DNA from: Hyphomicrobiaceae bacterium
Lineage (GTDB): Bacteria > Pseudomonadota > Alphaproteobacteria > Rhizobiales > Devosiaceae
DNA: 64,000 nucleotides
Reading direction: 5' to 3'
Assembly: GCA_020638065.1 (NCBI GenBank)
Contig: JACKJG010000013.1
Span: forward strand, 1 to 64,000
The notes beneath the pieces are model-generated. The model saw only the letters and a list, made by a program, of their open reading frames with translations. It was not told where the DNA came from and ran no database searches. A program made the translations under genes and the position numbers. The stretch's first letter is position 1. Every line of letters starts with the position of its first letter. Of this stretch, positions 1-7,725 are shown piece after piece.

Positions 1-70
1 CCGGAAAGGCTGCGTAAAGCAACCCTTCCAGAACGATGGCCAAAAAAAGGGCCGAGAGAAACGTGATCAC
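1..70 (-). CDS. DUF2065 (YjeT-like) small membrane protein, partial
   Basis: Read on the minus strand from a GTG at 70-68, the sequence runs open to the window edge and gives about 23 residues: a hydrophobic stretch followed by VLEGLLYAAFP. This matches the start of the DUF2065 family (E. coli YjeT has VLEGLGPMLYP at the same place). The GTG overlaps the TGA of hflC by four bases, so the two are probably translationally coupled. DUF2065 genes commonly follow hflKC, which supports the call. The family is a short inner-membrane protein of unknown function, usually about 60 residues. The rest lies outside the window. Confidence 0.7.
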   Translation of the reverse strand, partial: MITFLSALFLAIVLEGLLYAAFP

Positions 71-1176
71 TGGGCAGCAGTAGCGTTGGCGCCCTGATCA
101 TCGGCAGGCGTGGCTGTTGCGCCATCCTGCCCAGCCGCATCGGCCGCCACATTGTCGTTTGCCGGAACACTGTCGGCAGGCATCGTGATGTCCGTGCCAA
201 CATCTTCGATCGTCGTGGCATCAAGCGCCGCGGCCTCCGCCGCAGCGGCCTCGGCAGCGGCCTGCTCGACCATTTGCTGCGCAACCTCTGGCGGCGTCAA
301 CGGCACGCCCTGTCCTGCATTGCCGAAGAACTTGAAGAACTCGGAATCCGGGGTCAGAACGAGGCTCGTATCTGAGTTGGCGAGCGACTGCCGGTAGGCC
401 TGCAGCGAACGATAGAACTCGAAGAAGTTCGGATCGAGCGAATAGGCCTCGGCATATATCCGGTTACGCTCCGCATCACCCTCACCCCGAAGGATTTCGG
501 CGATCCGGTTGGCTTCCGCGACGATCGAGATGGCTTCGCGGTTCGCTGCGGCGCGAATGGCCTGCGCTTTTTCCTGACCCGAAGCCCGGCTCAACGCAGC
601 TTCCGCCAGACGTTCGGCGCTCATGCGATCAAATGTCTGCTGGCTGACCTGCGGGTTGAGGTCGGTCCGCACGATGCGGACATCTTCAACCGTAATGCCG
701 ATGTCGGACAGCTCCGCACGCAGAATGTCGCGGGCCTCTTCCATCATCTCGGTTCGCTGCACGCTGAGCGCCGCTTCAAACGAACGCTTGCCGTAAATGT
801 CGCGCAACACCGTGTTGAAACGGGTGTCGATGCGCTGCTCGGCCAGGTTGGTTGATCCCAGAACCGAGCGGCGGAACGCCTCAAGATCCGTGATCTTGTA
901 GGTCAGGAACGCGTCAACGATGTAAAATCGGCCATCGTTGACCTGCACGGTGATGTCGTCCAGATCGTAGCGCAGAAGCCGCTTTTCAACGAGCTGCACA
1001 TTGTCCACAAACGGCACCTTGAAATAGAGGCCAGGTTCGCTGTTCGTGCTGACGATGGCACCGAAACGGGTGACGATCGCCTGCTCGCGCTGGTTAACGA
1101 TATAGACCGAAAGCGAAATCAGGATCACTACGGCCGCGACAACGATCGCAATAACGGGAGCAATATATCTGTTCAT
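67..1176 (-). CDS. hflC: HflC, protease modulator (SPFH family)
   Basis: A 369-residue SPFH/prohibitin-fold protein. An N-terminal transmembrane helix (about residues 7-27) is followed by the band-7 domain, including VNQREQAIVTRFG and the region ending in Glu/Ala-rich helices with ANREAISIVAEANR. HflC assembles with HflK into a large inner-membrane complex that encloses and restrains the FtsH protease (known for the family). The last 80 or so residues are Ala/Glu/Asp-rich and low in complexity, longer than in E. coli HflC (334 aa). The gene starts 12 bp after the hflK stop, so the two form one transcription unit with the downstream DUF2065 gene. Confidence 0.95.
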   Translation of the reverse strand: MNRYIAPVIAIVVAAVVILISLSVYIVNQREQAIVTRFGAIVSTNSEPGLYFKVPFVDNVQLVEKRLLRYDLDDITVQVNDGRFYIVDAFLTYKITDLEAFRRSVLGSTNLAEQRIDTRFNTVLRDIYGKRSFEAALSVQRTEMMEEARDILRAELSDIGITVEDVRIVRTDLNPQVSQQTFDRMSAERLAEAALSRASGQEKAQAIRAAANREAISIVAEANRIAEILRGEGDAERNRIYAEAYSLDPNFFEFYRSLQAYRQSLANSDTSLVLTPDSEFFKFFGNAGQGVPLTPPEVAQQMVEQAAAEAAAAEAAALDATTIEDVGTDITMPADSVPANDNVAADAAGQDGATATPADDQGANATAAQ

Positions 1177-1188
1177 TGTCCTGCTCCC

Positions 1189-2283
1189 CTACTGCGACGA
1201 ACTGGAGCTGTTCTGACGCAGCTCATTGAGAGGGAGGTAGGGCACGACGCCTGACGTTCCTTCCCCGCCTTCGAGAATGATCTTGTTGGAGGTGCCGAGC
1301 ACCTGCTCCATCGTTTCGAGATAAAGCCGAGTTCGCGTCACATCGGGCGCCTTGGCGTATTGCTCGTAAACCGAGATGAAGCGCGCAGCCTCACCTTCGG
1401 CTTCCTTGACGACCTGATCCTTGTAGGCCGCAGCCTCTTCGCGAATCTGGGCCGCCTGACCACGAGCCGCGCCCAGGCGCGTGTTTGCGTCGCGGCGGGC
1501 TTCATCCTGGAAGCGCGATTCATCCTGCTGCGCACGCTGAACTTCGTCAAACGCATCCGCCACCTCGGCGGGCGGAGCCGCCTGCGGAATTGTGATGCCG
1601 GTCACAGTCACGCCCGCTTCATAGGAATCCAGGATTTCCTGGGTGATCTGCTGCACTTCGTCGGCAATCGCCGAACGGTCGTCGCGGAAAATCTCGCGCG
1701 CCGGACGGCGTCCGACAACTTCGCGCATGGCGCTGTCGGCAACCTGCCGCACCATTTCTGCCGGGGTTTCGACATTGAAGAGGAAATTGCGGGGATCATT
1801 CACCCGCCACAGAACTGAAAAAGCCACGTCGACAATGTTCTGGTCGCCGGACAGCATCAACCCGTCACCCGACGAGGAGCGGCCATTGGTGATCGAGGCA
1901 ACGTTTGTCTGGTTTTCCGCGATGTTGACCGTCTCGATGGTCTGTATCGGCCACAAGGCGAAGTTCATACCTTCCTGAAGCACAACATTGTCGGGCTTTC
2001 CGAAGGTCAGGCGCATTCCCAGTTCCTGTGGCGACAGGAACCGCACCGAATTCCAGCCCCAAATGCCTATGACGCCGAGCACAATGACAACGATCCAGAG
2101 CCTTGTCCCGCCGGGCACCTGTCCGCTGAATTGCTCGCGGCCACGGCTGAAAAGCTCCTCGAGGTTCGGACCATTTCCGCCACCTCCGCTTCCACCGCCG
2201 CTTGGCCGGCGCGGACCACCACCATTCGGGCGGTTCGGCCCCTGACCCCAGGGTCCGCCGCTATTGTTTGAGTCCCAAGGCAT
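1189..2283 (-). CDS. hflK: HflK, protease modulator (SPFH family)
   Basis: A 364-residue partner of HflC. The first 55 residues are Gly/Pro/Asn-rich (repeated GG and NGGGP blocks), as is usual for HflK cytoplasmic tails. They are followed by a transmembrane helix at about 62-80 (LWIVVIVLGVIGIWGW) and the SPFH domain with LSPQELGMRLTFGKP. The helical region contains EVQRAQQDESRFQDEARRDA, matching the HflK consensus around EAINAREDEQRYI. It lies directly upstream of hflC. The folA stop is about 60 bp further upstream, so hflKC may be transcribed with folA. Confidence 0.95.
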   Translation of the reverse strand: MPWDSNNSGGPWGQGPNRPNGGGPRRPSGGGSGGGGNGPNLEELFSRGREQFSGQVPGGTRLWIVVIVLGVIGIWGWNSVRFLSPQELGMRLTFGKPDNVVLQEGMNFALWPIQTIETVNIAENQTNVASITNGRSSSGDGLMLSGDQNIVDVAFSVLWRVNDPRNFLFNVETPAEMVRQVADSAMREVVGRRPAREIFRDDRSAIADEVQQITQEILDSYEAGVTVTGITIPQAAPPAEVADAFDEVQRAQQDESRFQDEARRDANTRLGAARGQAAQIREEAAAYKDQVVKEAEGEAARFISVYEQYAKAPDVTRTRLYLETMEQVLGTSNKIILEGGEGTSGVVPYLPLNELRQNSSSSSQ

Positions 2284-2342
2284 GTGTGACCTTTCGTTCG
2301 TGTCTCAGGTTCCGGCCTATATAGGAACCCCTGTCAGCCCAA

Positions 2343-2873
2343 TCAATGCGACCTATGCCGCCTTTCATAGATCGCAACGAAATAGTCGGATTCGTCGCGT
2401 TCGTCAGGCTCAACGGGCATTTCGCCGGTCTTTTCCCACACGTCTGGGTCGATTGTGGGAAACAAGATTTCGCCCTCTGCCGCCAATCCGACATGCGAGA
2501 TGATCAGCCGGTCCGCCAGCGGCATGGCCTGCCGGTAGATGTCGCCGCCGCCGATAACGATCAATTCGTCGGCACCATCTTGCGCTGCGAACTCGCGGGC
2601 GCGCGCCAGAGCCGCATCCAGCGACGGAAAGGTCTCGACACCGTCCACTGCATAGTCCGTCTGCCGGGTAACGACGATATTGGCGCGCCCGGGCAATGGC
2701 CGCCCGACGCTTTCGAACTGCTTGCGCCCCATGACCATCGGCTTGCCCATGGTTGTGCGCTTGAAGTGCCTGAAATCCGAGGGGATGCGCCAGGGAATGT
2801 CACCGTCCCGGCCAATCACGCCGTTCTCGGCAACCGCCGCAATCAGCGTGATCCGAACGTCAGCCTCATCCAT
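2343..2873 (-). CDS. folA: Dihydrofolate reductase
   Basis: A 176-residue DHFR that reduces dihydrofolate to tetrahydrofolate with NADPH. The classic markers are all present: ENGVIGRDGDIPWRIPSD near the N-terminus (substrate loop and the Trp of the Met20 loop), MGRKQFESVGRPLPGR (the cofactor-binding MGRxTxESIGRPLPGR motif) and IVIGGGDIYRQAMP. Its start codon overlaps the end of the upstream DUF4424 gene by 8 bases. thyA, which produces the dihydrofolate that this enzyme recycles, lies 1.6 kb upstream on the same strand. Pairing of thyA with folA is common in bacteria. Confidence 0.97.
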   Translation of the reverse strand: MDEADVRITLIAAVAENGVIGRDGDIPWRIPSDFRHFKRTTMGKPMVMGRKQFESVGRPLPGRANIVVTRQTDYAVDGVETFPSLDAALARAREFAAQDGADELIVIGGGDIYRQAMPLADRLIISHVGLAAEGEILFPTIDPDVWEKTGEMPVEPDERDESDYFVAIYERRHRSH

Positions 2874-3864
2874 TTCCGGGAACCGACAATAACAATACGT
2901 CGAGGTCGCGCTCCGGATAGAAATCCTCGATCGTCACCTCGAACGTTGTGGGTCCGGTTTTCTTGATCCCCGTCCCGCACCAGCTGACAAGATTTTCAGG
3001 CGAGCCCTTGTCGACGGTCAGATGAAACGTGCCGATGGTCTGGTACCAGTTCCGGCCCGTTGTGAGGATGTAGGAAATTCGCTGTTCATAGAGATAGTCG
3101 CCGCCATCCATCCGGTTCTGCGCACCACGCAGGATGGAATCGTCGATACAGTACTTGTCGGCATAATACTTGTTCCATTCCGAATTGACGCCGCCAGCAA
3201 AATCGAGACCGGTTCCCGCCGAAGCCCCCACCGCCGGGGTGTAACGGTGCGACACATGCGCGTCCCGGCCCGCCGGAAATGTCATCGTCCAGTAATAGAC
3301 CGATTGCAGGGTCCAGTTCGGAAAGGCCTGAACGGTTTTGTCCGGACCGGAATAGAACTCACCCAGATAGACGATGCCGCGCGCACCGAGCTCTTGCAGG
3401 GTGGCGCGGTCCAATCCGTCCAGGACGTCAAGCACGTGCGTGCCGACATTCAGCAAAGGGATCCCGAGTTTCTGCAGATCGCGAGTGATATCGACCCCGA
3501 CGAGCGAAGCGCGCTGCTGCAATTGCGGTACGATTTCCTGGCCGCCGACGGTCACGTGGAATCCGAGGAAATTGTCGTCGTCCCAAAAGGGAACCGAGAC
3601 TTCCTCTTCGTAATTCACCGTAATGTCGGGCATCGGAAACGCGACCATCACCGTCTGATCGCTGTCGCCCCAATTGTGAAACACATAGTCGACCGTCACC
3701 TCCTCGGTGGAGATGCTGAGGTCCTCACGTACCATCTGGATACCATCTGCATAGACGTATTGGATGCCGCCTGCCCCGATTTCGGCAATTGAATCGTTGG
3801 CAATCGCGGGACCGGCAAGAAGCCCAGGCAACCCTGCAACAAGCAATGTGATCAATCGCCTCAT
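2866..3864 (-). CDS. DUF4424 family secreted protein
   Basis: A 332-residue protein with a clear Sec signal peptide (MRRLITLLVAGLPGLLAGPA, cleavage probably after AIA) and a mature domain resembling DUF4424: NDSIAEIGAGGIQY, a passage with MVREDLSISTEEVTVDYVF, and conserved aromatic and Asp residues. I chose the ATG at 3864 because it starts the signal peptide and has GGGAGG eight bases upstream. An in-frame extension to 3915 lacks these. The family is periplasmic and of unknown function. It overlaps folA by 8 bp and so is co-transcribed with it, which need not imply a functional link. Confidence 0.75.
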   Translation of the reverse strand: MRRLITLLVAGLPGLLAGPAIANDSIAEIGAGGIQYVYADGIQMVREDLSISTEEVTVDYVFHNWGDSDQTVMVAFPMPDITVNYEEEVSVPFWDDDNFLGFHVTVGGQEIVPQLQQRASLVGVDITRDLQKLGIPLLNVGTHVLDVLDGLDRATLQELGARGIVYLGEFYSGPDKTVQAFPNWTLQSVYYWTMTFPAGRDAHVSHRYTPAVGASAGTGLDFAGGVNSEWNKYYADKYCIDDSILRGAQNRMDGGDYLYEQRISYILTTGRNWYQTIGTFHLTVDKGSPENLVSWCGTGIKKTGPTTFEVTIEDFYPERDLDVLLLSVPGNG

Positions 3865-3895
3865 CGTCCCGTCCTCCCGGCTGATTGGCCCGATA

Positions 3896-4387
3896 TTAGG
3901 AGGAAGTGGCACCATTTGCCAGTTGCTTGAGCGGTTCGTCGTGAAGCCGGCAGGTCGTCCAATCGTCCATCAATTGCGCCCCGATCGCGCGGTAGAACTG
4001 AATGGAAGGTTCGTTCCAGTCGAGGACCGACCATTCGAAACGGCCCAGCCTTTCTTTTACGCATCGTTCGGCCAGATTCTGCATCAACGCCTTGCCGATC
4101 CCCTTGCCGCGCAGATGCGGATCGACGAACAGGTCCTCAAGCCAGATTCCGTGCCGGCCGCGAAAGGTTGAATAGGTGTAGAACCAGAGCGCAAAACCCG
4201 CCGGCGCGCCATCCACCTCGGCAATCTGACAATAGACTTTCGGCTCGGGCCCGAAAAGATCGCGTTCGATATCCTCTTGCCGCGCCTCGACCCGATGCAG
4301 GAGCTTCTCGTATTCTGCGAGCTTGCGGATGAACCCAAGCACCAGACCGGCATCGGATGCCACGGCGGGCCGAACAATCGTGGTCAT
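3896..4387 (-). CDS. GNAT family N-acetyltransferase
   Basis: A 163-residue single-domain GNAT enzyme that transfers acetyl from acetyl-CoA to an amine. The N-terminus IRKLAEYEKL and the central WLEDLFVDPHLRGKGIGKALM (the acetyl-CoA pyrophosphate loop, R/Q-x-x-G-x-G/A) resemble the spermidine/diamine acetyltransferase-like subgroup. The FYRAIGAQ segment near the C-terminus is the usual GNAT strand-helix with a conserved Tyr. The ATG at 4387 is preferred to an upstream TTG. There is no strong Shine-Dalgarno. The substrate cannot be fixed from sequence. Confidence 0.85.
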   Translation of the reverse strand: MTTIVRPAVASDAGLVLGFIRKLAEYEKLLHRVEARQEDIERDLFGPEPKVYCQIAEVDGAPAGFALWFYTYSTFRGRHGIWLEDLFVDPHLRGKGIGKALMQNLAERCVKERLGRFEWSVLDWNEPSIQFYRAIGAQLMDDWTTCRLHDEPLKQLANGATSS

Positions 4388-4454
4388 TGCACACACCAAT
4401 TCATCAGAATTCTCAATTTGTTGGAAGAAAAACCGGAATCAAAATTCCAAAGCG

Positions 4455-5249
4455 TCACACGGCAATCGGCGCCTTGATACCGGGATGGGGATCATAGCCA
4501 TCGAAGGCGAAATCCTCATACTCGAACTCGAAAATCGAGGATCGGTCCGGGTTCATCACCAGGCGCGGCAATGGACGAGGATCACGCGCCAATTGCGTCT
4601 CGGTCTGTTCGAAATGATTGTGGTAGATATGCGCATCGCCAAGCGTGTGCACGAAATCTCCCGCCACAAGCCCGGTCACCTGAGCCATCATGTGGGTCAG
4701 AAGGGCGTAGGACGCGATGTTGAACGGCACACCAAGAAAGATGTCCGCCGACCGCTGGTAGAGCTGGCAACTCAGTTTGCCGTCGGACACGTAGAATTGA
4801 AACATGGCATGGCAGGGCGGCAGCGCCATCTCGTCAACCTCCGCCGGGTTCCAAGCGGTCACCATGTGGCGTCGCGATTCCGGATTCGACTTGATGCTTT
4901 CGACCACCTTAGCGATCTGGTCGATGTGTCCACCTTTCCCGTCCGGCCAGGACCGCCATTGGGAGCCATAAACCGGGCCGAGGTCGCCATTCTCATCCGC
5001 CCATTCGTCCCAGATGCTCACTTTCCGTTCCTGCAGCCAGCGCACATTGGTCTCGCCGCGGAGGAACCACAAAAGCTCGTAAATGATCGAGCGAAGGTGC
5101 AGTTTCTTGGTCGTCAGCAGAGGAAACCCCTCCTGAAGATCAAATCGCATCTGATAGCCGAAAACCGCACGCGTGCCGGTGCCCGTCCGGTCACCCCGGT
5201 CGGTTCCGTTGGCCATCACGTGCCGCAAAAGATCGAGATATTGTTTCAT
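4455..5249 (-). CDS. thyA: Thymidylate synthase
   Basis: A 264-residue ThyA, the same length as the E. coli enzyme. It methylates dUMP to dTMP using 5,10-methylene-THF and releases dihydrofolate. The catalytic cysteine is Cys146 in LPPCHAMFQFYV, and the dUMP-binding motif QLYQRSADIFLGVPFNIASY and the N-terminal DRTGTGT loop are intact. The start MKQYLDLL at 5249 gives the family length. The open frame extends upstream to 5396 but that stretch has no homology. It is the first gene of the minus-strand group that leads to folA and hflKC, and is divergent from the membrane-protein gene at 5390. Confidence 0.97.
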   Translation of the reverse strand: MKQYLDLLRHVMANGTDRGDRTGTGTRAVFGYQMRFDLQEGFPLLTTKKLHLRSIIYELLWFLRGETNVRWLQERKVSIWDEWADENGDLGPVYGSQWRSWPDGKGGHIDQIAKVVESIKSNPESRRHMVTAWNPAEVDEMALPPCHAMFQFYVSDGKLSCQLYQRSADIFLGVPFNIASYALLTHMMAQVTGLVAGDFVHTLGDAHIYHNHFEQTETQLARDPRPLPRLVMNPDRSSIFEFEYEDFAFDGYDPHPGIKAPIAV

Positions 5250-5389
5250 GCGGCGATCATAGGCGATTCTGGGCCAGCCAAAAACGCGGCACGCAAGCAT
5301 TTCTTGGCTCTTGCCAACTTTGACCGGGATCATGGACCCTGGATGGCAAACATGAGAATGTGAGCACTCAAGACAAGCGGGAGGCCAAA

Positions 5390-5782
5390 ATGGCAACGAT
5401 TTTCACAAGCTGGAAAGTGCACGTTTTCGGGCTTTTAACCTGGCTGATCCCGTTTCTGGCTGCTTTTCCCTTCTATTCGCCCGATCAGGGGCTGCTGATA
5501 CCGATCACGTTCTTCAAGTCGATCATGATCGTGATCGGTTCCGCCGTGGGCCTGATCCTTCTGGTCTGGCTCTATCTCGACTTCCCCAAGGTCCGGGCGT
5601 CCGGTCTGATCATCGGGCTATATTGGCTGGCACTGAACTGGGTGCTCGACATCCTCATTCTCCTGCCCATGTCCGGGTCAGACATCGGCACATGGTTCAC
5701 CGATATCGGCCTGCGCTATCTGGTCTTGCCGATGATGGCGATCGCCATCTGCTACACGCGCATGCGTGCCAGGCAATCGTAG
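5390..5782 (+). CDS. Small four-helix membrane protein, unknown function
   Basis: A 130-residue protein that is almost wholly hydrophobic, with four predicted membrane segments (about residues 10-28, 40-62, 70-92 and 104-123) and a basic tail (RMRARQS). I prefer the ATG at 5390, which has GCGGGAGG six bases upstream, over a GTG at 5360. It has a promoter region of its own, divergent from thyA. I do not recognise the family. Confidence 0.7.
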   Translation: MATIFTSWKVHVFGLLTWLIPFLAAFPFYSPDQGLLIPITFFKSIMIVIGSAVGLILLVWLYLDFPKVRASGLIIGLYWLALNWVLDILILLPMSGSDIGTWFTDIGLRYLVLPMMAIAICYTRMRARQS

Positions 5783-5887
5783 TCCGGCCGAGCACCAAAC
5801 CTTTCCGCGAATTAATTTTGCCCGCCTTGAAGGCGCCAAAAGTCGCGCCCACTTCAGGCCCATCACGCTCGGATAAGGAGAATGAAA

Positions 5888-6409
5888 ATGTCTGAACTTC
5901 TCGTGATCGGCTACGACGACACCCACAAGGCGGAAGAGGCGCGCAAGACGCTCTTTTCGCTGTCCAAGGAATATCTGCTCGAAATCAAGGACGTGGTCAT
6001 CGCCGAAGCGAATGAAAAGGGCGAGATCAAGCTCAACCAGATGGTCAACACCTGGGCCGTTGGCGCCAGTGGCGGAGCGTTCTGGGGCGTTCTGGTCGGC
6101 ATCATCTTCTTCAACCCGCTACTCGGTCTGGCAACCGGCGCAGCAGCAGGCGGTATTGCCGGTGCCCTCTCCGATTACGGCATCAATGACAAGTTCATGA
6201 AAGAAGTCGCTGGCGTTCTTCAGCCCGGCCAGGCGGCCCTGTTCCTGATGGCCGACCGCGCTACGTCCGACAAGGTCATTGAACCATTGAGCGAAAATGG
6301 CGGCCGCGTCATCCGCACCAACCTCGATTCCACCCAGGAAGAAAAACTGCGGGCCGCGTTCGCCAAACATGCGAACCCCACAAACGATCCGGATAGCCAG
6401 GCAGCCTGA
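5888..6409 (+). CDS. DUF1269 family membrane protein
   Basis: A 173-residue protein matching DUF1269: the N-terminal SELLVIGYDD..KAEEA segment (a small alpha/beta domain), a central pair of Gly/Ala-rich membrane helices (about 60-97, with a GGAFWGVLVGIIFFNPLLG stretch), and a C-terminal ferredoxin-like part with QAALFLMADRATSDKV. Two ATGs lie six bases apart. The second (5888) is spaced seven bases from AAGGAG, so I take that as the start. The family is of unknown function, often linked to stress responses. A hairpin follows the stop codon. Confidence 0.8.
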   Translation: MSELLVIGYDDTHKAEEARKTLFSLSKEYLLEIKDVVIAEANEKGEIKLNQMVNTWAVGASGGAFWGVLVGIIFFNPLLGLATGAAAGGIAGALSDYGINDKFMKEVAGVLQPGQAALFLMADRATSDKVIEPLSENGGRVIRTNLDSTQEEKLRAAFAKHANPTNDPDSQAA

Positions 6410-6431
6410 CCTCCAACTGCCTGATTTCCGA

Positions 6432-6461
6432 AAGGGCGTTCCACCATGCTGGGACGCCCTT
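6432..6461 (+). terminator. Hairpin terminator after the DUF1269 gene
   Basis: An 11-bp stem (AAGGGCGTTCC with GGGACGCCCTT, one G-U pair) around an 8-nt loop lies 22 bases after the DUF1269 stop. The downstream tract is only weakly T-rich (TCGCATTT), so termination may be inefficient. It separates DUF1269 from the tmRNA promoter. Confidence 0.55.
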
Positions 6462-6482
6462 CGCATTTGGCGGGCCAAACCT

Positions 6483-6511
6483 TTGCAATTGCTGCGCAGA
6501 ACCCTTATATT
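6483..6511 (+). promoter_or_regulatory. Sigma-70-type promoter for ssrA
   Basis: TTGCAA at 6483-6488 and TATATT at 6506-6511 are separated by 17 bp, giving a transcription start near 6518. This is just ahead of the acceptor half of the permuted tmRNA gene and behind the DUF1269 terminator. It is a good match for a strong housekeeping promoter. Confidence 0.6.
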
Positions 6512-6518
6512 GGAGATG

Positions 6519-6840
6519 CTGGAAACAGCTATGGCGATAAATGGTTATCGGAATAAACCCATCGGACCCGGGGGCAGTACCCGGCGCCTCCACCAATCTC
6601 CCGACAGTCGGGATCTGCGGGGGCGAAATAGGATCGACGAGGGCGTAAAGGGTATTCTTTCGCTCGGCATTGTACCGCCGTTATCGGGCTATTCAAATAG
6701 TTGCAAATGACAACTACGCTGAGGAACTCGCGGTTGCGTAATGCGCCTCGACAACTCAAATTGAAGTCCTGACGCCCTAGCAGGCCTCAGGCGGGGTTCG
6801 CAGGCACCTGGCAACAGAAGCCTGCACTTTCATTTACTGC
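6519..6840 (+). ncRNA. ssrA: Transfer-messenger RNA, permuted two-piece form
   Basis: The acceptor piece is encoded first. A T-arm (CCGGG, loop GGCAGTA, CCCGG) leads into CGCCTCC-ACCA ending at 6595. A short intervening sequence follows, then the coding piece starts at 6619 with GGGGGCG, which pairs with the CGCCTCC acceptor strand (one G-U). The proteolysis tag is read at 6703-6741 as ANDNYAEELAVA followed by TAA, very close to the known alphaproteobacterial tags. This is the circularly permuted layout typical of alphaproteobacteria, in which the precursor is cut into two RNAs. tmRNA frees stalled ribosomes and tags the product for ClpXP. The outer ends are approximate: the 5' end is set from the promoter, and the 3' end lies somewhere after the 6800-6825 GCAGGC/GCCTGC hairpin. 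Confidence 0.93.
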
Positions 6841-6958
6841 CCCACCTGAATTTCGCCGCGCATTTTCCTTGAAATCGCTGACCGGTTTGGAGTGAAATGC
6901 ACCCAAGGGCGATTCAACGAGCCAGGGCGCAAGCTCAGGCAACTTCCAGGCAAGGCAA

Positions 6959-7477
6959 ATGGCAGAAGACCATATCCGTTACGACATTCTTACGCAGGAC
7001 GCGTTGCGCGGCGTGGTGAAGAAGGTTCTGTCCGAGGTCGAAAAAACCGGATTGCCGGGCGAACACCATTTTTTCATTTCGTTCCTCACCCGGGCGCCGG
7101 GCGTCAGGATTTCGGAACGGCTTCTCGCCAAATACCCCGCCGAAATGACTATCGTGCTGCAGAACCAGTTCTGGAACCTGTCGGTCAGCGACAGCGCTTT
7201 TTCGGTGGGCCTGTCGTTCGACGGTATCAATGAAACGCTGATCATTCCCTACACCGCGATGAAGGGCTTCTTCGATCCCTCGGTCCAGTTCGGTCTGCAA
7301 TTCGACATCAAGTCCGGCAGCGCGTCCGAAGAGAACGAAACGGACGATGACGGGGAGACGGGCGACGCCGCAGAAACGGAACAGCTGGCCGATGCAAGCG
7401 CAAAGGACGAGGAAAAGCCCGCTGAAAGCGAGGCTGAGAAAGTCGTCAGCCTCGACGCGTTCCGCAAGAAACCCTGA
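6959..7477 (+). CDS. sspB: SspB, ClpXP adaptor for ssrA-tagged proteins (alpha type)
   Basis: A 172-residue protein. Residues 1-115 match the SspB substrate-binding domain (IRYDILTQDALRGVVKKVL, VLQNQFWNLSV, FSVGLSFDGINETLIIPY). This is followed by a long acidic linker and a C-terminal VVSLDAFRKKP, the expected ClpX-binding tail. SspB holds ssrA-tagged substrates and delivers them to ClpXP. It starts about 120 bp downstream of ssrA on the same strand, so tag and tag-reader are neighbours. Start is the ATG after AGGCAAGGCAA. Confidence 0.93.
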   Translation: MAEDHIRYDILTQDALRGVVKKVLSEVEKTGLPGEHHFFISFLTRAPGVRISERLLAKYPAEMTIVLQNQFWNLSVSDSAFSVGLSFDGINETLIIPYTAMKGFFDPSVQFGLQFDIKSGSASEENETDDDGETGDAAETEQLADASAKDEEKPAESEAEKVVSLDAFRKKP

Positions 7478-7500
7478 CCGCGCAACCCGATGCGCGCCTG

Positions 7501-7725
7501 ATGATCAAACGCACCATTACCCTTTCCGGTCATCAAACATCCGTGGCGCTCGAACAACCTTTCTGGGACGGAGTGGATGAGATCGCGCGCCAACGTGCAA
7601 TCAGTTGGTCGCAACTCGTCGCCGAAATTGATGCCGCGCGGCAGGCGGCAAACCTTGCATCGGCGTTGCGGCTGACCGTTCTCGCCCATTACCGCGATCT
7701 GGCGGATCGCCGCGCGCTTTCCTGA
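7501..7725 (+). CDS. Ribbon-helix-helix domain protein
   Basis: A 74-residue protein with a predicted beta strand IKRTITLSGHQTSVAL and two helices (EQPFWDGVDEIARQR and SWSQLVAEIDAAR). It resembles the ribbon-helix-helix (RHH_4) family common in Hyphomicrobiales, which are putative DNA-binding proteins. It begins 24 bases after the sspB stop and is likely co-transcribed with it. Its TGA at 7723-7725 directly abuts the stop codon of the convergent AsmA-like gene. No partner toxin is visible. Confidence 0.75.
   Translation: MIKRTITLSGHQTSVALEQPFWDGVDEIARQRAISWSQLVAEIDAARQAANLASALRLTVLAHYRDLADRRALS

Noticed and set aside
5250..5396. N-terminal extension of the thyA frame
   Set aside because: The 264-residue form matches the family exactly, with the catalytic Cys at 146. 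The extra 49 residues have no homology.
7501..7725. RHH protein as antitoxin of a toxin-antitoxin pair
   Set aside because: No small toxin gene is adjacent. Neighbours are sspB and the AsmA-like gene.
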